Shown here in pieces: positions 23,440 through 31,651 of a DNA stretch of 64,000 nt. Numbering within the stretch: the stretch's first letter is position 1; every line of letters begins with the position of its first letter. Source of the DNA: Microbacterium sufflavum (GTDB lineage: Bacteria > Actinomycetota > Actinomycetes > Actinomycetales > Microbacteriaceae); assembly GCF_023101165.1 (NCBI RefSeq), contig NZ_CP078076.1:1550001-1614000 (forward strand), read 5' to 3'. Under the pieces are notes generated by a model. That model did not search any database and was not told the DNA's origin. It saw nothing but the letters and a program-made list of their open reading frames with translations. The translations under genes were made by a program, and so were the position numbers.

Positions 23440-24411
23440 ATGACAATGACCCCCGAGCAGGCCGCCTGGTTCCACGGCACCTTCACGCGCCTGGTGGAGA
23501 ACGTCGACAAGGCGGTGCAGGGCAAGCGCGAGATCGTCGGGCTCGTGCTCGCCTCGATGCTGGCCGAGGGCCACGTGCTGCTGGAGGATGCCCCCGGCAC
23601 CGGCAAGACGAGCCTCGCGAAGGCGCTCGCCGCGACCGTGCAGGGCACCAGTGCGCGCATCCAGTTCACGCCCGACCTGCTGCCCTCCGACGTGACCGGT
23701 GTGACGATCTACGACCAGCAGTCGCACCGCTTCGAGTTCCACAAGGGCCCGATCTTCGCGTCGATCGTGCTCGCCGACGAGATCAACCGCGCCTCGCCGA
23801 AGACGCAGTCCGCGCTGCTGGAGGTCATGGAGGAGTCGCGGGTCACGGTCGACGGCGTGACCCACGAGACGGGCCGCCCGTTCCTCGTGATCGCCACGCA
23901 GAACCCGGTCGAGCAGGCGGGAACGTACAAGCTGCCGGAGGCGCAGCTCGACCGCTTCCTGATCAAGACCTCGATCGGCTACCCCGACCTCGCGGTGACC
24001 GAGAGCATCCTCGCCGGGGCGTCGGACCGCAACCCGTCGGCCGGGCTGTCGGCCATCATCACCACGAGCGCCGTGGCCGACATGGCCGACCTGGCCGCGA
24101 CCGTGCACGTCGAGCCTGCGGTGCTGCGCTACGTGGCCGAGCTCGCCGAGGCCACCCGTGCCGACGGCGCGATCCGGCTCGGCGTCTCGGTGCGCGGCGC
24201 GATCGCGATGGTCCGCATCGCCAAGGTGTGGGCGGCGGCGCAGGGCCGCCACTACGTGCTGCCCGACGACATCAAGGCGCTCGCCCGCCCCGTGTGGCAG
24301 CACCGTCTGCTGCTCGACGCCGAGGCCGAGTTCGCCGGCACCAGCAGCGACACCGTGATCGCCCGCGTGCTCGACGGCGTCGCAGCCCCCCAGGCCCGAG
24401 CGGCGGCCTGA
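23440..24411 (+). CDS. MoxR-type AAA+ ATPase
   Basis: 323 residues. A cytoplasmic AAA+ chaperone-like ATPase of the MoxR group, with Walker A in EDAPGTGKTSLAKAL, Walker B in VLADEINRASPKTQSALLEVMEE, sensor 1 in VIATQNPVEQAGTYKLPEAQLDRF and a C-terminal lid domain (about 235-320). MoxR proteins usually act with DUF58/vWA and transglutaminase-type partners encoded next to them, exactly as here, to assemble or activate a complex. The gene is 37 bases after the giant protein gene, the only appreciable gap in the operon, and its stop overlaps the DUF58 start by one base. Confidence 0.94.
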   Translation: MTMTPEQAAWFHGTFTRLVENVDKAVQGKREIVGLVLASMLAEGHVLLEDAPGTGKTSLAKALAATVQGTSARIQFTPDLLPSDVTGVTIYDQQSHRFEFHKGPIFASIVLADEINRASPKTQSALLEVMEESRVTVDGVTHETGRPFLVIATQNPVEQAGTYKLPEAQLDRFLIKTSIGYPDLAVTESILAGASDRNPSAGLSAIITTSAVADMADLAATVHVEPAVLRYVAELAEATRADGAIRLGVSVRGAIAMVRIAKVWAAAQGRHYVLPDDIKALARPVWQHRLLLDAEAEFAGTSSDTVIARVLDGVAAPQARAAA

Positions 24412-25673
24412 TGACGGCGGAGGCTCTGCAGGCGCCGCCCGCGCCGACCGACCGCGACGCCGGCTGGCGGGACATCGCGGCGGTCCTCGGCGCGCGCGCC
24501 CTGTCGCGCCTCCGCCTCATGGCCGCGGCCGTGCGCCCTCTGGCGTGGGTGCTGATGGGCCTCGCCGTCGGGTTCTGGATCCTCGGGCAGGTCGCCGGGT
24601 GGGCGGAGTTCACGATCGCCGCGATCGTGATCGCGATGGCCGTCGCCGTGTGCGCGCTGTTCCTGATCGGTCGCACGGCCTACGACGTCTCGCTCGACCT
24701 CGCCCGCACCCGCGTCGTGGTGGGGGAGCGGGCCGTGGGCGCCCTCACGCTCGCGAACCGGGGCTCGCGCGCCATCCTCCCGTCGCGCGTGGTGCTGCCC
24801 GTCGGCTCCGGCCGCGGCGAGTTCGGCATCCAGCGCCTCGCACCGGGCGAGGAGGCGGAGGAGCTGTTCGCGATCCCCACGCACAAGCGCGGCGTGGTCA
24901 AGGTCGGCCCGGTGAGCGTGGTGCGCGGCGACCCGCTCGGCCTGTTCGAGCGTGCGCACCGCCGCGACGAGCCGGTCGACCTGTTCGTGCACCCCCGCAC
25001 GGTGCTGTTCGACGGGCAGTCGCTCGGCTACCTGCGCGACCTGGAGGGCCTGCCCGCCGCCGACCTGTCGCGCGACGACGTGTCGTTCCACGCGCTGCTG
25101 GAGTATCAGCCGGGCGACGACCTGCGCCACGTGCACTGGCGCTCCACGGCCCGCACCGGCACCATGATGGTGCGCCAGTACGAGGAGACGCGCCGCTCGC
25201 ACTTCGTGATCGGGCTGTCGCGCTCGACGGCGGAGTACGCGACCGACGACGACTTCGAGCTGGCGATCTCGGCGGCGGGATCGATCGGCCTGCGGGCGCT
25301 GCGCGACTCGCAGCGCGTCGACATGCGCGTGCAGGGGCGCGAGCTCCCCTCCGGCACCGGCAAGCAGCTGCTCGACTCGCTCTCGGCCGTCGAGGGCAGC
25401 AAGCCCAAGGAGGGCGGCATCGCCGAGCTCGCGGGGGTGGTCGCCGCGACCATGCCGCTCGCGAGCGTGGTGGTGCTCGTGTGCGGGTCGCGCGTGCGCG
25501 CGGACGACCTGCGGCTCGCCTGCTCGCGCCTGCCGTTCGGCGCCCGCGTGCTCGCCGTCGTCGCCGACACCTCGGTGGACACCCCGGCGCTGCGCCGCAT
25601 CGGCGACGCCGACGTGGTGACGGTCGGCGCGCTGGCACAGATCCCCCTCGCCCTGCAGAAGGTGCTCGCATGA
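24411..25673 (+). CDS. DUF58 domain membrane protein (MoxR partner)
   Basis: 420 residues. Two transmembrane helices near 42-60 and 65-85, an extracytoplasmic or membrane-proximal beta domain (about 90-200) and the DUF58 domain with its signature YQPGDDLRHVHWRSTARTG near 225-245. The remainder is a vWA-like fold. DUF58 proteins accompany MoxR ATPases and are thought to be their adaptor or target. The start overlaps the MoxR stop by one base and the stop overlaps the next start (ATGA), showing tight coupling. Confidence 0.9.
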   Translation: MTAEALQAPPAPTDRDAGWRDIAAVLGARALSRLRLMAAAVRPLAWVLMGLAVGFWILGQVAGWAEFTIAAIVIAMAVAVCALFLIGRTAYDVSLDLARTRVVVGERAVGALTLANRGSRAILPSRVVLPVGSGRGEFGIQRLAPGEEAEELFAIPTHKRGVVKVGPVSVVRGDPLGLFERAHRRDEPVDLFVHPRTVLFDGQSLGYLRDLEGLPAADLSRDDVSFHALLEYQPGDDLRHVHWRSTARTGTMMVRQYEETRRSHFVIGLSRSTAEYATDDDFELAISAAGSIGLRALRDSQRVDMRVQGRELPSGTGKQLLDSLSAVEGSKPKEGGIAELAGVVAATMPLASVVVLVCGSRVRADDLRLACSRLPFGARVLAVVADTSVDTPALRRIGDADVVTVGALAQIPLALQKVLA

Positions 25674-28081
25674 CCGCGCCCGCCACCGCCGCCCCCGCCC
25701 CCGTCGCGCTCCCGCTGCGCCGCTGGATCCTCGACCTCGGGGCGACCGCGCTGCTGGTGCTCACGGCGCTCGTCGGCTTCTGGCCCACGTTCGCCGGGCC
25801 CTCGTTCCTGCCCGCCGTGGTCGGCGGGGTCGTGCTGGGCCTCGCGATCGCGGCCGTGTCGGCGTGGCGCCGCTGGGGCATCCTGATCGTCGCGGGCCTC
25901 ACGGTCGCGGCGTACTTCGTGTTCGGCGGGGCCCTCGCGCTTCCGCACACGGCACTGCTCGGGGTGGTGCCGTCGCTGGAGACGCTGCAGAAGCTCGCGC
26001 TCGGCACCGTCACATCGTGGAAGCAGCTGCTCACGACGGTCGCCCCGGTCGCGGCCGCCGACGGCCACCTCGTGGCACCGTTCCTGCTGGCGCTGGTGAC
26101 CACGACCCTCACGGCCTCGCTCGCGCTGCGGCTGCGGTCGGTCGCGTGGGCGCTGATCCCGGCCGGCGTGCTGCTGATGCTGGTGATCGCGCTCGGCACG
26201 CCCGAACCGGCGTTCCCGCTCGTGCAGGGCCTGGTGTTCGCGCTGGTCAGCATGGCCTGGCTGGCGCTGCGGCAGCTGTGGGCGCCGCAGAACATGGCCG
26301 TGTCGGTGAGCGAGGTCGACCCCGCCCGTGCCGCGCACATGCGGATGCGGCGGCTGCTGGCCGGTGTCGCCGTGCTCGCGGTGGCCGGCGGGGCGGGCGT
26401 GGCCACGAGCGCCCTCGCCGCGCCCGCGCAGCCGCGGCACGTGTTCCGCGACGTGATCATCCCGCCGTTCGACATCCGCGACTACCCCAGCCCGCTGCAG
26501 GCGTTCCGCAAGAACGTGCGCGACGAGGCCGACGAGACGCTGTTCACGGTGCAGGGGCTGCCCAAGGGCGCCCGCATCCGCACGGCCGTGATGGACCAGT
26601 TCGACGGCATGGTCTACAACGTCACCGACGGCGGGCCCACGTCGTCGAGCGCCTTCGCCCCGCTGCGCTCGGCCATGGCGCCCGAGGCGGAGGGCGTCCC
26701 GGTGACGCTCAAGATCGCGATCGACGGCTACCGCGGGGTGTGGATGCCCACGGCCGGGCAGCTCGACGAGATCCGGTTCGACGGCGACCGCGCGGAGGAC
26801 CTGCGCCGCGGCACCTACGTCAACACCTCGACCGGGACCGCGGTCGCCACCCCGACGCTGGAGAAGGGCGACGAGTACGCCGTCGACGCCGTGATCCCGA
26901 CGCAGCCCGACGACGAGCAGCTCGCCGAGGTGCCGTTCGGTCGCGTGACCATGCCGAAGCCCAGCAACGTGCCCGAGGAGCTCACCGCGCTCGCGGCCGA
27001 GACCGTGTCGGGGGCGGAGAGCCCGATCGAGCAGGTGCGGGCGCTGGAGAACTTCCTCTCCGAGGGCGGGTTCTTCAGCCACGGCCTGGAGGGCGAGGTG
27101 CTGTCGCGCGCTGGTCACACGGCCGAGCGCATCTCGACGCTCATCGGCGGCGAGCAGATGATCGGCGACGACGAGCAGTACGCGGTGGCGATGGCGCTGC
27201 TGGCCGGACAGCTCGACATCCCGGCGCGCGTCGTGATGGGGTACTACCCCGACGAGGAGCAGGCGGGCGAGGCCGTGTTCGAGGCGACGGGCGACACCGT
27301 GCACGCCTGGGTCGAGGTGAACTTCGACGGGATCGGGTGGGTGACGTTCAACCCCACGCCGCCCGAGGACCAGGTGCCGAACGACCAGAACACCAAGCCG
27401 CGCGTCGACCCGAAGCCGCAGGTGCTGCAGCCGCCGCCTCCGCCGCAGGAGCCGGTCGACCTGCCGCCGACCCTGCCGGACGACCGCGAGTCGGAGGACG
27501 AGAGCCTCAACCTCGCGGGCATCATCGGCGCGATCCTGCTGATCGGCGGGATCTCGCTGGCCGTGATCGCGCTGCTCATGTCGCCATTCATCGTGATCGG
27601 GGCGTGGAAGGCCGCGAGGCGGCGGGCGCGGCGATCGGCCGCGCGCACCGCCGACCGCATCAGCGGCGGGTGGGATGAGCTCACCGACCGCGCGGTCGAC
27701 TACGGCGCGCGGCTCGCCCCGGGCGGCACCCGCGGCGAGGAGGCGGCCGTGGTCGCGTCGACGCTGACGGTGCCGCAGGTCACGACCCTCGCCGAGCGCG
27801 CCGACGCCGAGGTGTTCGGGCCGACGGAGCCGACGGCGCAGGACGTGGACGCCTTCTGGAGCGAGGTCGACGAGATCGTCGGCGGCCTCGGCGAGCAGGC
27901 CGGGTTCTGGAAGCGCGTCAAGGCACGGCTGAGCCTGCGCTCGCTGCTCGGCGGCACCGCGGTGTCGCAGGGCTTCCAGAGCCTGAAGGAGGCGGCGGCC
28001 GCGCGCGTGCGCCGCGAACCTGGCACCATCAAGAGCAACGACGAGACGCCCCCGCCGTCGACCGAGAGTGAGACCCCATGA
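25670..28081 (+). CDS. TgpA-like membrane transglutaminase-fold protein, catalytic cysteine lost
   Basis: 803 residues. Six hydrophobic helices within about 18-245, an extracytoplasmic region with the transglutaminase-like core (about 440-570), a Pro-rich linker, one more transmembrane helix (about 615-645) and a cytoplasmic C-terminal domain of about 160 residues. In active relatives the core reads G-Y-C-E-Q-F-A, H-A-W-V and F-D-P-T-P. Here these are GDDEQYA (Asp501 where Cys is expected), HAWVEV (His545) and FNPTP (Asn561). The whole protein contains no cysteine. It therefore cannot be a cysteine transglutaminase or protease and is best read as a structural or binding pseudoenzyme. It sits in the classic MoxR-DUF58-TgpA order. 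Confidence 0.88.
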   Translation: MTAPATAAPAPVALPLRRWILDLGATALLVLTALVGFWPTFAGPSFLPAVVGGVVLGLAIAAVSAWRRWGILIVAGLTVAAYFVFGGALALPHTALLGVVPSLETLQKLALGTVTSWKQLLTTVAPVAAADGHLVAPFLLALVTTTLTASLALRLRSVAWALIPAGVLLMLVIALGTPEPAFPLVQGLVFALVSMAWLALRQLWAPQNMAVSVSEVDPARAAHMRMRRLLAGVAVLAVAGGAGVATSALAAPAQPRHVFRDVIIPPFDIRDYPSPLQAFRKNVRDEADETLFTVQGLPKGARIRTAVMDQFDGMVYNVTDGGPTSSSAFAPLRSAMAPEAEGVPVTLKIAIDGYRGVWMPTAGQLDEIRFDGDRAEDLRRGTYVNTSTGTAVATPTLEKGDEYAVDAVIPTQPDDEQLAEVPFGRVTMPKPSNVPEELTALAAETVSGAESPIEQVRALENFLSEGGFFSHGLEGEVLSRAGHTAERISTLIGGEQMIGDDEQYAVAMALLAGQLDIPARVVMGYYPDEEQAGEAVFEATGDTVHAWVEVNFDGIGWVTFNPTPPEDQVPNDQNTKPRVDPKPQVLQPPPPPQEPVDLPPTLPDDRESEDESLNLAGIIGAILLIGGISLAVIALLMSPFIVIGAWKAARRRARRSAARTADRISGGWDELTDRAVDYGARLAPGGTRGEEAAVVASTLTVPQVTTLAERADAEVFGPTEPTAQDVDAFWSEVDEIVGGLGEQAGFWKRVKARLSLRSLLGGTAVSQGFQSLKEAAAARVRREPGTIKSNDETPPPSTESETP

Positions 28082-29427
28082 CGCCGCCCGCGCTCACGCA
28101 GATCGCGCCGATCTCCCGCCGGGTGATCGCCTACGTCATCGACGCCGCGATCGCGGCGGGCCTCGGCATCCTGCTCGGCGGCGGTCTGCTGGTGGCCACC
28201 TCGCTGTCGGGCGGCCTGGAGGCCTCGCTCCTGACGCTGCTGATCGGCGGGCCGATCGTGAGCCTCGTGCTGCTGGCGTGGTTCGTCGTCTACACCGTGA
28301 TGCAGGCCGGAAAGGGCTCGATCGGCATGCGCGCGCAGGGTCTGCGCCTGGCCACCGCGGCGGACGGTGCCCCGCTGGGCTTCGGGCGTGCCCTGCTGCG
28401 CAACATCGTCTTCGGTCTGGCCGGTGCGATCGTGGTGGGCTACTTCAGCCCGCTGTTCGACGGCTCCGGACGCTTCCAGGGCTGGCATGACAAGGCCGTC
28501 GGGTCGCTGATGCTCGACGCGCGGGTCGCGGCACCCGAGCCGGAGCCGGAGCCGGAGCCCGTGGTCGAGGCCCCGCCGCTGCTGCCCGCCCCGTCGTTCG
28601 AGCGGCTGCCCCCGGCACCCATGCCCGGGTTCGCGCCCGCCGGTGCGCCCGCAGCGCCCGAGCCCGCGGTGTCGGCCGTTTCGGCCGTGGAACCGGTGAC
28701 GCCCGCGGCACCCGCGCCCGCTCTTCCCGCGCAGGACTCCGGGATGATCGCGTACGTCCCCGGCATCACGCAGGACTCCCGCCCCGCGCGGCCTGCGGCA
28801 CCTGCGGCTCCGGCTCCGGCGGCTCCTGCGGCTGCGGCTGCGGCTCCGGTGGCGCCTCCGGCTCCCGCGGACTCGGCTGCGCCCGCGGCGGCGACTCCGG
28901 CTCCCGCGGCGGCTCCCGCCCCGGCTGCCCCACCCGCTCCGGTCACGCCGGCAACCGGCACCCCGACCCCACCCGCCCCCGCATCCGCGCCCGCCGCCCC
29001 CGCATCCGCACCCGCCGCATCCGCGCCCGCCGCCTCCGCGCCTGCCCCCGCCGTCGTCGCGCCCGCGACCGACGACCTGGAGGAGACGCGCATCAGCATC
29101 CCCGGGCACCGGCTGGTCTTCACGTGGGACGACGGCACCCGCGTCCCGGTCTCGCGGCGCACGGTGTTCGGCCGCAACCCCGCGGTCGAGGAGGGCGCGG
29201 TGATCGTGCCCGTGCGCGACGAGACGCTGTCGCTGTCGAAGACGCACTTCGAGGCCGCGTCCGAGGCCTCGGGTGGCTGGGTGCTCGACCGGCACTCCAC
29301 GAACGGCCTCACGATCGTGCGCGACGGTCAGCGCATCGCGTGCCCGGCCGGCCAGCGCGTGCCGATCCGGCTCGGCGACGTGATCGAGATCGGCGACCGC
29401 GTGGTGATGGTCGGAGGTTACGCATGA
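28078..29427 (+). CDS. RDD-FHA membrane protein
   Basis: 449 residues. An N-terminal RDD domain (about 12-145) has three hydrophobic segments and the motif GSIGMRAQGLRLAT. A long Ala/Pro-rich linker (about 155-330) contains repeats of AAPAPA type and is probably extended. A C-terminal FHA domain (about 345-449) keeps the phosphothreonine-binding residues: GRNP, LSLSKTHFEA and DRHSTNGLTI. FHA domains bind phosphothreonine peptides, so this protein can tether a phosphorylated partner to the membrane. The likely kinase and phosphatase are encoded in the same operon. Confidence 0.9.
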   Translation: MTPPALTQIAPISRRVIAYVIDAAIAAGLGILLGGGLLVATSLSGGLEASLLTLLIGGPIVSLVLLAWFVVYTVMQAGKGSIGMRAQGLRLATAADGAPLGFGRALLRNIVFGLAGAIVVGYFSPLFDGSGRFQGWHDKAVGSLMLDARVAAPEPEPEPEPVVEAPPLLPAPSFERLPPAPMPGFAPAGAPAAPEPAVSAVSAVEPVTPAAPAPALPAQDSGMIAYVPGITQDSRPARPAAPAAPAPAAPAAAAAAPVAPPAPADSAAPAAATPAPAAAPAPAAPPAPVTPATGTPTPPAPASAPAAPASAPAASAPAASAPAPAVVAPATDDLEETRISIPGHRLVFTWDDGTRVPVSRRTVFGRNPAVEEGAVIVPVRDETLSLSKTHFEAASEASGGWVLDRHSTNGLTIVRDGQRIACPAGQRVPIRLGDVIEIGDRVVMVGGYA

Positions 29428-30242
29428 CCGCCCCGCTCGTGGTGTCCACGGGGGCTGCGACCCACTCGGGTCTGCGCCGCCCGCTCAACGAAGACGCCTA
29501 CATGGCCAGCTCCCCCCTGTTCCTGGTCGCCGACGGCATGGGCGGCCACGAGGCGGGGGAGCGCGCGAGCGCCGCGGTGATCGACGAGTTCGCGCGCTTC
29601 ATCGGTCGCACCGACCTGGAGCTCGACGACCTGCTCGAGGCGCTGGCGCGGGCGCGAACGGCGGTCGAGGAGCTGTCCACGACCGGCAACGGCCGCGCGG
29701 GCACCACTCTCAGCGGCGTGGTCGTCGCCTCGGTCGAGGGCATGGGCTACTGGCTCACGGTCAACATCGGCGACTCGCGCACCTACCGCTTCGCGGACGG
29801 CGAGCTGGAGCAGATCAGCGTCGACCACTCGGTGGTGCAGGAGCTCATCGAGTCGGGCGAGCTGACGATCGAGGAGGCCGCGCACGACCGCCGCCGCAAC
29901 ATCATCACGCGCGCGATCGGCGCGAGCAGCACGGGCGACGCGGACTACTGGCTGTTCCCGGCCGAGCTCGGCGACCGCATGCTCATCTGCTCCGACGGGC
30001 TCACGACCGAGGTGCCCGACGCCCGCATCACCCAGATCCTCGGCGCGGAGCCTGATCCGCAGCGCGCCGCCGACCTCCTGGTCGACGAGGCCGTGCAGGC
30101 CGGTGGCCGGGACAACATCACCGTGGTCGTCGTCGACGCGGTGTCGGTCGCGTCGCGACCGGGCACGCTGCTGCTGTCCGACGACACCGACATCGACGCC
30201 GACACGCGCCCGCGCGAGGCCGCAGCAGGAGGGGTTCGCTGA
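29424..30242 (+). CDS. PP2C-type Ser/Thr protein phosphatase
   Basis: A 272-residue metal-dependent phosphatase, soluble and lacking an added membrane segment. The metal-binding acidic residues are in place: NED (Asp24), ADGMGGHEAGE (Asp37), CSDGL (Asp191) and GGRDNITVVVV (Asp230). It should reverse the phosphorylation made by the operon kinase, much as PppA opposes PpkA in type VI secretion loci (analogy only). The ATG overlaps the preceding stop by four bases and the stop shares one base with the next ATG. Confidence 0.95.
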   Translation: MTAPLVVSTGAATHSGLRRPLNEDAYMASSPLFLVADGMGGHEAGERASAAVIDEFARFIGRTDLELDDLLEALARARTAVEELSTTGNGRAGTTLSGVVVASVEGMGYWLTVNIGDSRTYRFADGELEQISVDHSVVQELIESGELTIEEAAHDRRRNIITRAIGASSTGDADYWLFPAELGDRMLICSDGLTTEVPDARITQILGAEPDPQRAADLLVDEAVQAGGRDNITVVVVDAVSVASRPGTLLLSDDTDIDADTRPREAAAGGVR

Positions 30243-31651
30243 TGCAGACGATCTACCGACCGGGACCGTGGTACCTGATCGTGATCCCCGGCGCCCTGGT
30301 GGCGCTGCCGCCCGACGTGCCCGGCGCGACCGTGACGACGCTCTGGGAGCGCCTGCCCGCGGAGCGCAGCCTCGCCACGGTCATCGACGTGCTCACGACG
30401 CAGGCCGGCGGTTCGTTCTCCGCCATGCCGCCGTTCGTCGCGGCCGTGCTGGAGGGGTCCGACGCCCGCGTGGCCGTGCGCGGTGCCCTCACGGTGCGCG
30501 TGACCGGCGCGGACAGCGAGACCGCGTCGTTCTCCGGCGCCGACGTGACCACGTGGAGCGAGCGATTCGTCCCCGGTGCGTCGGCGGTCGAGATCACGGT
30601 GGACGACGACGCCGCCGGCACCGCCCTGCCCGTGCACACCGGGATCGTCCTGGCCGCCGCGGTCAGCGCCGAGCTGGAGCCGGCCGACGCCGAGGCCCTC
30701 GGGGGCTCCGCGGGTCCGGCACCCGTGCTCGCCGAGGCGCCGCGCCCCGCCGCCTCCGCGACCGCCGTACCGTCCGGCACCCCGTCCGCCCCGGCCGCCC
30801 CGGTCGCGGGCACCGCGGTGCCGCTCCCGCCGCCGCCGTCCGGCCTTCCGGTGCCCGGGGGCTTCGCGTCGGAGGATGCCGCGGCCGACGCCGCTGCGGT
30901 GGCCGCCGCCGACGAGGGCCCCACCGCGGCCGACGAGCCGCAGGAGGCCGAGCAGCCCCCCGCGACCGCCGACGACGCCGCGACCCCCGACGACGCCGCG
31001 ACCACCAATGACGCCGGCCCCGCCGACGACGCGGCGCCCGATGCGACGCTCGTGCCCACCGAGGCCACGCTTGCGCCGCCCGTGGACGAGTTCGACCACC
31101 TGTGGGGCGCGACCGTGCACACGCCGATCGAGGCCGCCGCGGTGCGTCCGAGCGAGGAGCCCGAGTCCGCTCCGGTCCCGCCGCCCGCCGCGGGCGACCA
31201 CGACGGCTCCACCATCTCCGCCGCCGAGCTGCGCGACCTGCGGCAGCAGCCCGCGGCGGCGCCCGACGCCCCCACCGAGGTCATCCCGGTCGCCGCGCCC
31301 GCCGCGGTGTCGACCGGACGCATCCGCGTCTCGACCGGACAGGTGGTCACGCTCGACCGCACGGTCATCATCGGCCGTCGCCCGCGCTCGACCAGGGCCA
31401 GCGGGGCGAACATGCCGCACCTGATCGCGGTCGAGAGCCCGCAGCAGGACATCTCGCGCAGCCACCTCGAGGTGCGTCCCGAGGGCGACACCGTGGTGGT
31501 CATCGACCTGCACACGACGAACGGCTCGACGCTGCTGCGCCCCGGTGCCGACCCGGTGCGGCTGCACCCCGGCGAGCAGACGCTCGTGCTGTCCGGCGAC
31601 GTGGTGGACCTCGGTGACGGCGTGACCGTCGCGTTCGAGGACCTGCCGTGA
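30242..31651 (+). CDS. FHA domain protein with beta-rich N-terminus
   Basis: 469 residues. Residues 1-140 form a conserved-looking beta-rich domain that I do not recognise (it starts YRPGPWYLIVIPGALVALP). An Ala/Pro/Asp-rich disordered linker follows (about 155-350). The C-terminal FHA domain (about 358-469) keeps IIGRRP, SPQQDISRSHLEV and DLHTTNGSTL. There is no transmembrane helix or signal. It is probably a cytoplasmic phosphothreonine reader that bridges the kinase and the ATPase, a role inferred from the operon. Confidence 0.88.
   Translation: MQTIYRPGPWYLIVIPGALVALPPDVPGATVTTLWERLPAERSLATVIDVLTTQAGGSFSAMPPFVAAVLEGSDARVAVRGALTVRVTGADSETASFSGADVTTWSERFVPGASAVEITVDDDAAGTALPVHTGIVLAAAVSAELEPADAEALGGSAGPAPVLAEAPRPAASATAVPSGTPSAPAAPVAGTAVPLPPPPSGLPVPGGFASEDAAADAAAVAAADEGPTAADEPQEAEQPPATADDAATPDDAATTNDAGPADDAAPDATLVPTEATLAPPVDEFDHLWGATVHTPIEAAAVRPSEEPESAPVPPPAAGDHDGSTISAAELRDLRQQPAAAPDAPTEVIPVAAPAAVSTGRIRVSTGQVVTLDRTVIIGRRPRSTRASGANMPHLIAVESPQQDISRSHLEVRPEGDTVVVIDLHTTNGSTLLRPGADPVRLHPGEQTLVLSGDVVDLGDGVTVAFEDLP

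Noticed and set aside
17301..23669. A 2122-codon open frame on the minus strand opposite the giant Ig-like gene
   Set aside because: It is a mirror of codon bias in very GC-rich coding DNA. The product is Arg/Gly/Val/Asp-rich with no domain or ribosome site, while the plus strand encodes clear repeated domains.
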